DNA of 39,874 nucleotides from WVXT01 sp964403285 (lineage in GTDB: Bacteria > UBA6262 > WVXT01), in the NCBI GenBank assembly GCA_964403285.1, contig CAYOFG010000013.1:1-39874 (forward strand), in the 5' to 3' direction. Made by a program: the position numbers and the translations under genes. This document shows positions 26,917-35,059 of the stretch, piece by piece. Every line of letters starts with the position of its first letter. Position 1 is the stretch's first letter. The notes below the pieces were generated by a model, which did no database searches, was not told where the DNA came from, and saw nothing but the letters and a program-made list of their open reading frames with translations.

Positions 26917-28176
26917 TTATAATGCTTCGGGGCTGGTAATTTTTCCCGCAATAGCTGAGGCTGCAGCAATTGCAGGATTGGATAGGTATATTTCCGCTTT
27001 GGGATGTCCCATCCGACCAGCAAAATTTCTGTTCGTAGTGGCTATGGCCTTTTCACCTTCAGCCAATACTCCCATATGACCACCAAGACAAGGGCCACAT
27101 GTGGGAGCAGAAACTACTGCTCCGGCGTCGATAAATGTCTCCAGAAGACCCTCTCTCAACGCTTCCCGATAGACCTTCTGGGTAGCAGGAATTATTATTA
27201 ACCTTACCCGTGAATGAACCTTTCTTTCCTTTAAAACTTGCGCACTTATTCTAAGGTCTTCTATCCTTCCATTGGTGCAAGAGCCGATGACTACCTGGTC
27301 AATATAGATTTCTCCAACGCGACTGATCGGTCTGGTATTGGAAGGCAAAGGAGGAAAAGCAACCTGTGGCTCAATTTTGCTGCAATCATACTCAATAACC
27401 TTCGCATAGCGAGCGCTTTTTTCTGGGCGGATGATCTCATAAGGCCTTTCTGCCCGAGCCTCAATATATTCGATAGTCGCCTCATCTGGCTCAATAATTC
27501 CACTTTTTGCTCCCGCTTCTACCGCCATATTACACATAGTTAAACGGTCAGCCACACTTAACCGTCCGATAACAGGACCGGTAAACTCCATAACCTTATA
27601 TAGAGCCCCGTCTACACCAATATCTCCAATGGTGTAGAGAATCAAGTCTTTACCTGAAACCCACTTGTCCAATTTTCCTTTATAAACAAATTTGACTGTC
27701 TCGGGAACACGTAACCAGCATTCGCCGGTGAGCATAGCGAAAGCCAGGTCAGTCGAGCCCACGCCACAGGCAAAAGCTCCCAGTGCTCCATAAGTGCAGG
27801 TATGGGAATCGGCTCCGACGACAAGATCGCCAGGAACGACAACACCCTCTTCGGGAAGCAACGCATGTTCAATGCCCGCCTTTCCTACTTCGTAATAGTG
27901 ACGCAAACCCTGTTCCCGCGCAAAATTTCTGAGAATTTGACATTGCTCTGCAGATTTTATGTCCTTGTTGGGAGTAAAATGGTCGGGAACAAGGACAACT
28001 CTGTCAGGGTCAAAGACTTTATTTCCTCCTGCTTTTTTAAATTCTTCAATCGCCAGAGGCGCGGTTACATCGTTCCCCAGGGCAATATCTACTTTAGCCT
28101 CAATAAAAATGCCTGGTGCAACACTCTTTTCCCCGCAGTGTCTGGCCAAAATTTTTTCTGCAATTGTCATACCCAT
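26917..28176 (-). CDS. leuC: 3-isopropylmalate dehydratase large subunit
   Basis: 419 residues, the size of the short (archaeal/Desulfobacterota-like) LeuC rather than the 460-residue enterobacterial form. It is an aconitase-family iron-sulfur enzyme acting with LeuD. The three cluster cysteines are in VIGSCTNGR and APTCGPCLGGHMG. Also seen: VVGADSHTCTYGALGAFACGVGSTDLA and LVPDHFTPNKD. ATG 28176 gives MGMTIAEKIL, common for the family; a second ATG two codons on is possible. It follows leuA by 85 bases that contain an A/T-rich hairpin repeat. Confidence 0.97.
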   Translation of the reverse strand: MGMTIAEKILARHCGEKSVAPGIFIEAKVDIALGNDVTAPLAIEEFKKAGGNKVFDPDRVVLVPDHFTPNKDIKSAEQCQILRNFAREQGLRHYYEVGKAGIEHALLPEEGVVVPGDLVVGADSHTCTYGALGAFACGVGSTDLAFAMLTGECWLRVPETVKFVYKGKLDKWVSGKDLILYTIGDIGVDGALYKVMEFTGPVIGRLSVADRLTMCNMAVEAGAKSGIIEPDEATIEYIEARAERPYEIIRPEKSARYAKVIEYDCSKIEPQVAFPPLPSNTRPISRVGEIYIDQVVIGSCTNGRIEDLRISAQVLKERKVHSRVRLIIIPATQKVYREALREGLLETFIDAGAVVSAPTCGPCLGGHMGVLAEGEKAIATTNRNFAGRMGHPKAEIYLSNPAIAAASAIAGKITSPEAL

Positions 28177-28231
28177 AATGAAACCACTAGCTCTCTTTTC
28201 TTAACTTCCCTTATTGTCAGCTTATTGAGAC

Positions 28232-28260
28232 AAAAAAAAGTACCTGTCACTTTTTTATTC
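28232..28260. repeat. AAAAAGTGACAGGTACTTTTT element, copy 1
   Basis: Arms AAAAAGT and ACTTTTT around GACAGGT, with the A/T tracts of an intrinsic terminator. It directly follows the 3' end of leuA, and a partial extra unit (AAAAAAGTGA) supplies the leuA stop codon. The same element follows cimA at 36768-36795. Confidence 0.75.
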
Positions 28261-28261
28261 G

Positions 28262-29845
28262 TCACTTTTTTATTGTAATTTTCTTTTTAACGATCATCCT
28301 GTTCAACGCATTAACATATGCTTTGGCGCTGGCTTCAATTATGTCAGTGGAAGTACCTCTACCGGTTACCATATTCTTAAATTCCTCGCGACGGCCTGGA
28401 GCAACTGGTGCAATCTTAACTGTAACCTCTCCGAGGGCGTCCTTGCCCACGGAAACTGATCTAAGGCTGTAATCGATCAGTTTGCATTTAATATTTGTAA
28501 TTCGGTCTATTGCCCGAAAAGCAGCATCCACTGGACCATCGCCACAGGAAGCCTCCTGGAGGACTTCACTCCTGGCCGTCTTACCGGGCGCAATCAACTT
28601 ACTTAACCCCACTGTGGCAGTGGGAACTACTCTATTCCCAGTAGTTACATTTATATATTCCAATTTGTATATCTCAGGGATAAGAGATATCTGGTCTTCA
28701 ATTATAGCCTCTATGTCTTCATCAAAAATATCTTTTTTCTTATCAGCAAGTAACTTAAATTGTTGAAATGTCCTGTCCACATCCCCATTGCTCAATTTGT
28801 AACCTAATTCCTGCAACTTCCTGCGAAAAGCATGGCGTCCCGAATGTTTCCCCAGGACCAGCTTTGTACCTCCTAACCCGACCGACTGGGGAGTCATAAT
28901 CTCATAAGTCAATCTTTCCTTGATTACTCCATCCTGGTGAATTCCTGCCTCATGAGCAAAAGCATTGGCACCAACGATAGCCTTATTGGGTTGGACGATA
29001 ATGCCCGTAAGTTTACTGACCAGACGGCTTGTCCTGACAATCTCCCTTGTCTGGACATCGGTATAGAAAGGAAGCAGGTCTTTTCTTGTCCTCAAGGCCA
29101 TTACCACTTCTTCCAGAGAAGCATTCCCCGCCCTTTCTCCAATACCGTTAACAGTGCACTCAATCTGCCTGGCTCCCAGAGAAATAGCTTTCAGTGAATT
29201 GGCGGTGGCCAATCCTAAATCGTTGTGACAATGGACACTAATAATAGCCTGGTGAGAATTGGGAACCTTCTCTATTACCATCTTGATTATTCTTCCAAAC
29301 TCTTCTGGCAGGGCATAGCCCACGGTATCTGGAATATTGATTGTAGTAGCACCTGATTTGATTGTCTCTTCCACTACGCGACAAAGAAAATCCGGGTCAG
29401 AGCGCACAGCATCTTCCGGCGAAAACTCTACATCAGCGGTAAATTTTTTCGCATATTTTACTGCATCTACTGCTTCCTTAAGGACCTCTTCTCTCGACTT
29501 TCTCAGTTTATACTTTAAGTGAATGTCACTGGTAGCAATGAAGGTATGAATGCGTGGTTTTTTGGCACACTTCACTGCATCCCAGCAGACATCAATGTCC
29601 TTTTTTGTAGCCCTTGCCAACCCCGCAATTATCGGCTTCCTGATCTTTCGGGCAACGAGCTTCACTGCCTGGAAATCTCCTGGCGAAGATATAGGGAAAC
29701 CGGCTTCAATAATATCCACACCCAGCTTTTCCAACTGTTCAGCAACTTCTAATTTCTCTTTTATATTTAGACTTGCTCCGGGAGATTGTTCTCCGTCTCT
29801 TAAGGTTGTATCGAATATTAATATTCTCTCTTTCTTTAATGTCAT
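28262..29845 (-). CDS. leuA: 2-isopropylmalate synthase
   Basis: 527 residues, typical for the LeuA type 1 family. It condenses acetyl-CoA with 2-oxoisovalerate, the committed step of leucine synthesis. Seen: FDTTLRDGEQSPGASLN (10-26), EAGFPISSPGDF, the metal-binding VHCHNDLGLA, the glycine-rich NGIGERAGNAS, and HEAGIHQDGV before the C-terminal regulatory domain. That domain (about 390-510, 'EASCGDGPVDAAFRAID') is the leucine feedback site in the family. ATG 29845 has GGGGGAGGAG just upstream. The 3' end is formed by a dispersed A/T hairpin element, so the last residues (KKKITIKK) may have been altered by it. Confidence 0.97.
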   Translation of the reverse strand: MTLKKERILIFDTTLRDGEQSPGASLNIKEKLEVAEQLEKLGVDIIEAGFPISSPGDFQAVKLVARKIRKPIIAGLARATKKDIDVCWDAVKCAKKPRIHTFIATSDIHLKYKLRKSREEVLKEAVDAVKYAKKFTADVEFSPEDAVRSDPDFLCRVVEETIKSGATTINIPDTVGYALPEEFGRIIKMVIEKVPNSHQAIISVHCHNDLGLATANSLKAISLGARQIECTVNGIGERAGNASLEEVVMALRTRKDLLPFYTDVQTREIVRTSRLVSKLTGIIVQPNKAIVGANAFAHEAGIHQDGVIKERLTYEIMTPQSVGLGGTKLVLGKHSGRHAFRRKLQELGYKLSNGDVDRTFQQFKLLADKKKDIFDEDIEAIIEDQISLIPEIYKLEYINVTTGNRVVPTATVGLSKLIAPGKTARSEVLQEASCGDGPVDAAFRAIDRITNIKCKLIDYSLRSVSVGKDALGEVTVKIAPVAPGRREEFKNMVTGRGTSTDIIEASAKAYVNALNRMIVKKKITIKK

Positions 29846-29875
29846 CTCTCCTCCCCCACCTACTGAGTGAAACTT

Positions 29876-30601
29876 TTAGTGCTGTTTAACCCACTCCAAG
29901 CGTAACCTGTAGAACTTCCATAGTGCATTCACTATACCTGATAATGTATAACCAACAAAGTATATAAAAAATATTATAGAAATCAACTCCGTGGAAAAAA
30001 ACCAGATAACTAACGTGACCACCATAATAATCAGGATTTTGAATGGCTGCCTTTTGGTAAGTCTAACTTTCTTCAAATTTATGTACTTAATCTTGGACAC
30101 CATGAGAAAAGATAAAAGTATCATAATCACGGGAATTACACCGAAGAAAAGATGCATCTCATCTGCCCGCAAGGGCAAAACATAGAACGAAGCCAACATA
30201 CCCCCTGCCACAGGAATGCACAAACCATCGAAATAAGTAATATCTTTCTCCAAAACTTTCACATTGAATCTTGCCAGCCGCAAAACTCCACAAATCACAA
30301 ACAGGAAGGCTACCAATACTCCCCATCTTATATCTTTTAAAACTACCTGGTACATCAAAATTGAGGGAGCCAAACCAAAGGAAATTAAGTCGGCCAAAGA
30401 ATCGAACTCCAGACCAAACCTACTGGTAGACCTGGTGAGTCGGGCAATTCTCCCGTCAAAAACATCCAGAATGACCGCCAGAAGTATCGCCCAGGCACTG
30501 GAAGTGAAATTTCTCTCGATGGAAAAAATTATAGAATAGAATCCCAATCCTGCGTTTCCCAGAGTGAAAAGCCCGGGAACAAAATAGATTCCTTTCCTCA
30601 C
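29876..30601 (-). CDS. pssA: CDP-diacylglycerol--serine O-phosphatidyltransferase
   Basis: I place the start at GTG 30601 (241 residues, MRKGIYFVPGLFTLGN) because GGAGG lies 6 bases upstream and this matches the usual family N-terminus; TTG 30619 would add six residues. The enzyme makes phosphatidylserine in the inner membrane. The CDP-alcohol phosphotransferase motif D-x2-DG-x2-AR-x8-G-x3-D-x3-D is complete in DVFDGRIARLTRS and FGLEFDSLAD. Several hydrophobic helices follow (VLVAFLFVICGVLRLARF, IPVIMILLSFLMV, and a C-terminal pair). The gene follows psd, whose product uses phosphatidylserine as substrate, so the two make phosphatidylethanolamine. Confidence 0.95.
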   Translation of the reverse strand: MRKGIYFVPGLFTLGNAGLGFYSIIFSIERNFTSSAWAILLAVILDVFDGRIARLTRSTSRFGLEFDSLADLISFGLAPSILMYQVVLKDIRWGVLVAFLFVICGVLRLARFNVKVLEKDITYFDGLCIPVAGGMLASFYVLPLRADEMHLFFGVIPVIMILLSFLMVSKIKYINLKKVRLTKRQPFKILIIMVVTLVIWFFSTELISIIFFIYFVGYTLSGIVNALWKFYRLRLEWVKQH

Positions 30602-30615
30602 CTCAAACCTCCATT

Positions 30616-31260
30616 TCAAGAGGGAAACTTCCCCAGGAGAGTTTCACCCCCAACTACCCTGTCTCCTTTCTTCACTCTAATCTCTATCTCTTGAGGAAGA
30701 TATACTTCTGCCCGTGAGCCAAACCTTATCATTCCAATTCTCTGTCCGGCAATTAGATTGTCTCCTTCCTTGCACCAGCAGCATATTCGGCGAGCAACCC
30801 TGCCTGCTATTTGCTTTACCAGAATTCTATCTCTATTAGAAGCAGGTTTGTCACTTTTTTGAATACCAATGAGGTTACTCTCGTTACCCCCAGAAGCTTC
30901 TTCTGTGTAAGCAGCCATAAAGTTGCCAGGTTTATACTTTATCCATTCCACCTTTCCTTTTACCGGCGACCTTTGCACATGGACATTAAAGATGGACATA
31001 AAGATTTTAACCACCTTTACTCGAGAGCGGAAAAAATTTTCTTCTTCAACTTCAGAGATATCTATTACCTTCCCATCTGCAGGGGAGAGGATTAAGTCTT
31101 TTCCTTGGGGAACTTTCCTTTCCGGGTCACGAAAGAAAAAAAGAGTAAGTGCGGCCAAAGCCAATAAAAAGAGGCTGCCGATTTTCCAGAAAAAGAAGAG
31201 AATCACCGCCAACATTAAAAGAGGTATAATAAATTTCCAACCGTCTTTAACAATCCTCAT
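30616..31260 (-). CDS. psd: Phosphatidylserine decarboxylase, short (PSD-A) type
   Basis: ATG 31260 gives 214 residues (MRIVKDGWKF); an in-frame TTG two codons upstream is less likely. It decarboxylates phosphatidylserine to phosphatidylethanolamine at the inner membrane. A hydrophobic N-terminal anchor spans about 11-43. Family motifs are FFRDPER, LSPADGKV and FMSIFNVHVQRSP. The self-cleavage site is G181-S182 in IRFGSRAEV, from which the pyruvoyl cofactor is made. The length and FGSR site are of the short class found in Desulfobacterota and others, not the 300-residue E. coli form with LGST. It starts 7 bases after ilvC and sits within the branched-chain operon. Confidence 0.96.
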   Translation of the reverse strand: MRIVKDGWKFIIPLLMLAVILFFFWKIGSLFLLALAALTLFFFRDPERKVPQGKDLILSPADGKVIDISEVEEENFFRSRVKVVKIFMSIFNVHVQRSPVKGKVEWIKYKPGNFMAAYTEEASGGNESNLIGIQKSDKPASNRDRILVKQIAGRVARRICCWCKEGDNLIAGQRIGMIRFGSRAEVYLPQEIEIRVKKGDRVVGGETLLGKFPS

Positions 31261-31267
31261 TGTCAAC

Positions 31268-32263
31268 CTATTTCTTTTTAAGCCAGGGCATCATTCCCCG
31301 CAATTTTGCTCCCACAATTTCCAGGGAATGCTCCGTCCATTCCTTTCGTGCCTTGTTAAATACCGGACGACCTATTCGGTTCTCCAGGAGCCATTCCCGA
31401 GCAAACTCACCGGAACGAACCTCGTTAAGAATTTTCTTCATTTCTCGCCTGGTATTCTCAGTAATAATCCTTTTACCCCGACTATATTCTCCATACTCTG
31501 CTGTATCGGAAATAGAATAGTTCATCCAGCCAATGCCACCTTCCTGAATCATGTCGATAATTAGTTTCATCTCGTGCAGGCACTCAAAATAGGCAATCTC
31601 AGGTTGATAACCAGCCTCCACCAGAGTCTCAAAGCCAGCCCTGATTAACTCCACCAGTCCACCGCAGAGAACCACCTGCTCCCCAAAAAGGTCAGTTTCT
31701 GTCTCTTCCGCAAAAGTGGTCTCAATTACTCCCGCACGAGTTCCCCCTATACCTTTAGAGTAGGCTAACGCCAACTCCTTTGCCTTACCAGAAGCGTCTC
31801 GATAAACCCCGATCAGGTTGGGAGTACCTTTTCCTTCCTGATACATTCTCCTGACCAGATGACCGGGTCCTTTGGGAGCAACTAATATTACATCCACATC
31901 ATCAGGGGGAACAATCTGGTAAAAGTGAATGTTGAAACCGTGAGAAAAGCCCAGAACCATACCCTTTTTCAATTTATCAGCAATCTCATTCTTATAAACC
32001 ACCGACTGGACATCATCGGCAACGAGCATCTGAATCCAATCCGCATTTTCCGTCGCTTTGCCTGCGGAAACTGGCTTCCAGCCATCTTTAACAGCCTTTT
32101 TCCAATTCTCAGTTCCTTCCAGTTCAGCTACAATCACATTTAACCCACTATCCCGCAAATTCTGACTTTGCGCATGCCCCTGGCTTCCATAGCCAATGAT
32201 TGCAATCTTCTTTCCTTTCAAAAGCTTCAAATCCGCGTCTTTGTCATAATATACTTTTGCCAT
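31268..32263 (-). CDS. ilvC: Ketol-acid reductoisomerase, class I, possibly NADH-using
   Basis: 331 residues, the class I length. It isomerises and reduces acetolactate or acetohydroxybutyrate in valine and isoleucine synthesis. Seen: GYGSQGHAQSQNLRDSG (24-40), the magnesium-binding LFGEQVVLCGG, and the C-terminal ECLHEMKLIIDMIQEGG. The cofactor loop after strand beta-2 reads VAELEGTENW (45-54). NADPH-using members usually have Arg and Ser residues there to hold the phosphate; the acidic E47 and E49 are of the kind seen in NADH-using relatives. That is inference from family knowledge. AGGAGG precedes ATG 32263. The 323-base gap upstream contains repeats and a MITE-like element. Confidence 0.97.
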   Translation of the reverse strand: MAKVYYDKDADLKLLKGKKIAIIGYGSQGHAQSQNLRDSGLNVIVAELEGTENWKKAVKDGWKPVSAGKATENADWIQMLVADDVQSVVYKNEIADKLKKGMVLGFSHGFNIHFYQIVPPDDVDVILVAPKGPGHLVRRMYQEGKGTPNLIGVYRDASGKAKELALAYSKGIGGTRAGVIETTFAEETETDLFGEQVVLCGGLVELIRAGFETLVEAGYQPEIAYFECLHEMKLIIDMIQEGGIGWMNYSISDTAEYGEYSRGKRIITENTRREMKKILNEVRSGEFAREWLLENRIGRPVFNKARKEWTEHSLEIVGAKLRGMMPWLKKK

Positions 32264-32278
32264 AAAATCCTCCTGTAT

Positions 32279-32345
32279 TGGCAGAGCTTCGCTCTGCCAT
32301 TAAAATCTCCACGATTTGTAACGCGAAGCTTTGCTTCGCTACTCC
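32279..32345. repeat. Dispersed palindromic repeat, variant
   Basis: TGGCAGAGCTTCGCTCTGCC followed by AACGCGAAGC...GCTTCGCTACTCC. Two hairpins in the same order as 18759-18811 with altered loops. It sits immediately before the ilvC Shine-Dalgarno. Confidence 0.75.
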
Positions 32346-32397
32346 TTTTCTAATCCAAAGCGAGGGGATTTGGTGTAGCGAGAATTACACACCAACA

Positions 32398-32585
32398 TTT
32401 GAAAGACAGTTTATGAGGAGCTATTGGAATTTTAGCCAAAAAACGAGGGCGGCTTATTTGTTTTCAAGCCCCGATAAATCGGGGTTCGATCCCGCTTTGC
32501 GGGAAGTTTATTTTTGCGCCCTGCAGAGCCCGAAGTTTTTTGGCGTGAAGAAATTACTCAAGCGACGAACAAACTATCTTTCAAA
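32398..32585. mobile_element. 188-bp MITE-like element with terminal inverted repeats
   Basis: Outer arms TTTGAAAGACAGTTT (32398-32412) and AAACTATCTTTCAAA (32571-32585) are inverted repeats of 15 bases with one mismatch. Inner arms GCCAAAAAAC (32435-32444) and GTTTTTTGGC (32535-32544) match perfectly. The centre holds CCCCGATAAATCGGGG and CCCGCTTTGCGGG hairpins. It starts one base after the ilvN stop and carries no gene. The rest of the 323-base ilvN-ilvC gap is the palindromic repeat at 32279-32345 and a TGGTGTA/TTACACACCA hairpin at about 32371-32394. Confidence 0.6.
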
Positions 32586-32586
32586 C

Positions 32587-33060
32587 CTACCCTCTGCCCA
32601 TTGCCACAATTCCTGTCCTGACCATCTCCTTTATCCCAAAGGGCTTAAGCATACTGACCAGAGCAAGTATTTTTTCCTCATCACCTGTCATTTCCACAAT
32701 CACTGAGTTAGAAGCAACATCGACAATTTTTGCTCTGAAGATATCGACAATTTCCAGAACTTCTGACCGCTTCCCTTTTCCGACATTTACCTTGATAAGA
32801 ACCAAGTCTCTTTCCAGATGAGGTTGCTCTACGAAATCAGTAACTTTTATAACATCTATAAGTTTATTCAGTTGCTTCATAACCTGTTCTAAAATTTTCT
32901 CATCCCCTTTAACTACTATCGTCATACGAGAGGTGTCCTGTTGCTCAGTCTCTCCCACTGCTAAACTATCGATGTTAAATCCACGGGCGCTAAAAAGACT
33001 CGATATTCGAGACAGGACTCCGGGCTTATTCTCTACTAAAACAGAAATCGTATGTTTCAT
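32587..33060 (-). CDS. ilvN: Acetolactate synthase small (regulatory) subunit
   Basis: 157 residues. It binds the catalytic subunit IlvB and gives feedback control by valine. The N-terminal ACT domain (1-75) is clear: HTISVLVENKPGVLSRISSLFSARGFNIDSL, then TIVVKGDEKILEQVMKQLNKLIDVIKV. The C-terminal half (LERDLVLIKVNV..., 'VIVEMTGDEEKI') is the second regulatory domain. ATG 33060 has AAGGAGGAG upstream. It follows ilvB by 88 bases that contain a palindromic repeat. Confidence 0.97.
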   Translation of the reverse strand: MKHTISVLVENKPGVLSRISSLFSARGFNIDSLAVGETEQQDTSRMTIVVKGDEKILEQVMKQLNKLIDVIKVTDFVEQPHLERDLVLIKVNVGKGKRSEVLEIVDIFRAKIVDVASNSVIVEMTGDEEKILALVSMLKPFGIKEMVRTGIVAMGRG

Positions 33061-33075
33061 TGACTCCTCCTTCTT

Positions 33076-33111
33076 AGTTCCCCCTCACCCTCTCCCCCAG
33101 GGGAGAGGAAC
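33076..33111. repeat. CCCTCTCCC palindromic repeat, second copy
   Basis: AGTTCC and GGAACT flank CCCTCTCCCCC and GGGGAGAGG, giving a long hairpin in the ilvB-ilvN gap. Related to 18418-18461. Confidence 0.75.
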
Positions 33112-33148
33112 TCTCTTCCTTTTTTATCCTTGATTTTGAAAATGGTGG

Positions 33149-34837
33149 CTATGCCAGCCCACGGATTACTTCATCCAGCCTTGCGCCTGTTGGCACCATA
33201 GGAAAGACATTCTCTTCCCTTTCCACCAAGAAATCTAAAATCACAGGCCCATCCACGGAAATTGCCTTTTTCAGGGCATCTTCTACTTGATCTTTTTTAG
33301 TTACTCTTATGCCCGCTGCTCCATATGCCTCGGCAATTTTTACAAAATCTGGATTAGCTGTTAAGTCTGTGGCGGAATATCTTTTATTATAAAATAACTG
33401 CTGCCACTGCCTGACCATACCCAGATATCCGTTGTTGAGAATGGCAACCTTGACTCCCACCTTATTATTGACAGCTGTTGCTATCTCCTGGATATTCATT
33501 TGAAAACTGCCATCCCCGGCTATATCAAAAACAATCTTTTCCGGCTTACCTAATTTGGCGCCGATGGCTGCTGGAAAACCATAACCCATTGTGCCCAGCC
33601 CTCCACTAGTAATAAATTGGCGGGGGTAATTATATTTATAGAACTGCTGGGCCCACATCTGGTTTTGCCCGACTTCTGTGGTGATGATTGCCTCGCCTTT
33701 TGTCACTTCGTAAATCTTCTCCACCACATACTGGGGACGCAGTTTGTCGTCCTTCTTATAGGTTAATGGATTCTCTTTTTTCCACTGGGAAATCTGTTTT
33801 TGCCACTTTTTCCTTTTCTCTATATTCTTGGGCCCCGGTTTACTGAGGAGTTTATTCATTTCTTTCACAACGTTCTTTGCGTCACCCACGATGGGAATAT
33901 CTACTTTCACATTCTTGCTTATAGAAGTAGGGTCAATGTCTATATGAATTATCTTTGCCTGGGGAGCAAAAGCATCGAGTCTACCAGTAATCCTGTCGTC
34001 AAATCTTGCTCCGATAGCAATAATCAAGTCTGAATTCTGTATGGCCTTATTTGCGAAATAAGTTCCGTGCATTCCCAACATGCCCAAAAAGAGTTCAGAA
34101 TCATGAGGAAATGCGCCCATTCCCATCAACGTGAGAGTTACAGGAATCTCAGTAATCTTAGCCATTTCCCTCAGTTCTCCCGAAGCTCCGGAAATGATAA
34201 TGCCTCCCCCGGCATAGATAACCGGTCGCTCTGACTCTTTTATCAGGTCTACTGCTTTTTTTATCTGCTGGGGGTGTCCTTCGTACTTAGGTTTATAACT
34301 ACGAATGTTTACTTCCCTGGGATAGACGAATTCACAGGAAGCCCTCTGAACATCCACCGGTAGGTCAACAACCACAGGTCCGGGTCGTCCCGTGCGGGCA
34401 ATGTAGAACGCTTCTTTAATGGTAGAAGCAAGCTCCTTGACGTCTTTTACCAGATAGTTATACTTTGTTATCGAGCGGGTAACTCCCGTGGTATCCGCCT
34501 CTTGAAATGCATCATTGCCCACGAGATGAGTAGCCACCTGGCCGGTAAATGCCACAACAGGAATTGAATCCATATTTGCTGTAGCCAACCCCGTGGTCAG
34601 ATTGGTCGCCCCTGGACCAGAAGTGGCTATACAGACACCAACTTTGCCTGTTGCCCGGGCATATCCATCAGCCATATGGGCTGCTCCTTGTTCATGGCGC
34701 GCAAGTATGAATTTAATTGGTGCCCCATACAGAACGTCAAAAGTGGGGAGTAATGCTCCTCCAGGAATGCCAAACATTATTTCCACTTTTTCTTTAATTA
34801 AACTTTCCATAAAAATCTGTGCACCGCTAAGCTTCAC
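33149..34837 (-). CDS. ilvB: Acetolactate synthase large (catalytic) subunit
   Basis: 562 residues, full length. A thiamine diphosphate enzyme that joins two pyruvates to acetolactate (valine, leucine) or pyruvate and 2-oxobutyrate (isoleucine). The catalytic glutamate is in RHEQGAAHMADGYARATG; other motifs are CIATSGPGATNLTTGLA, the FAD-binding middle domain, and the thiamine/magnesium motif GDGSFQMNIQEIATAVNN followed by AILNNGYLGMVRQWQQLFY. GTG 34837 is the start, with AAGGAGGG 7 bases upstream. The next gene is its regulatory subunit. The 222-base gap to ilvD upstream is repeat-filled. Confidence 0.97.
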   Translation of the reverse strand: MKLSGAQIFMESLIKEKVEIMFGIPGGALLPTFDVLYGAPIKFILARHEQGAAHMADGYARATGKVGVCIATSGPGATNLTTGLATANMDSIPVVAFTGQVATHLVGNDAFQEADTTGVTRSITKYNYLVKDVKELASTIKEAFYIARTGRPGPVVVDLPVDVQRASCEFVYPREVNIRSYKPKYEGHPQQIKKAVDLIKESERPVIYAGGGIIISGASGELREMAKITEIPVTLTLMGMGAFPHDSELFLGMLGMHGTYFANKAIQNSDLIIAIGARFDDRITGRLDAFAPQAKIIHIDIDPTSISKNVKVDIPIVGDAKNVVKEMNKLLSKPGPKNIEKRKKWQKQISQWKKENPLTYKKDDKLRPQYVVEKIYEVTKGEAIITTEVGQNQMWAQQFYKYNYPRQFITSGGLGTMGYGFPAAIGAKLGKPEKIVFDIAGDGSFQMNIQEIATAVNNKVGVKVAILNNGYLGMVRQWQQLFYNKRYSATDLTANPDFVKIAEAYGAAGIRVTKKDQVEDALKKAISVDGPVILDFLVEREENVFPMVPTGARLDEVIRGLA

Positions 34838-34891
34838 AATTTCCCTCCTTCACCAGCAATTACAAAATATGCACCCCTTTATTTGGCAAAA

Positions 34892-35024
34892 TCCTGAATC
34901 GACCCGAAGGGTCGTTGCGAGGGCGAAGCCCGTGGCAACCTCTACAATAGAATGAGATTCCTTCGCTTTCGCTCGGAATGACACTGCGTGTCAGATTGCT
35001 TCACTTCGTTCGCAATGACAATTC
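34892..35024. repeat. Cluster of dispersed palindromic repeats between ilvD and ilvB
   Basis: Contains GACCCGAAGGGTC, GGGCGAAGCCC, a GAGATTCCTTCG...CGGAATGACA unit, ACACTGCGTGT and a GATTGCTTCACTTCG...CGCAATGACA unit in a row. A further CCTCCCTTTCGGGAGGACTC hairpin follows at about 35038-35057. No gene is seen. Confidence 0.75.
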
Positions 35025-35059
35025 ATATCCCTTGCAGCCTCCCTTTCGGGAGGACTCCA

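Noticed and set aside
34593..34955. 120-residue plus-strand frame and similar frames opposite ilvB, ilvD, leuC and cimA
   Set aside because: Antisense shadows of well-defined enzymes, with no motif or ribosome site.
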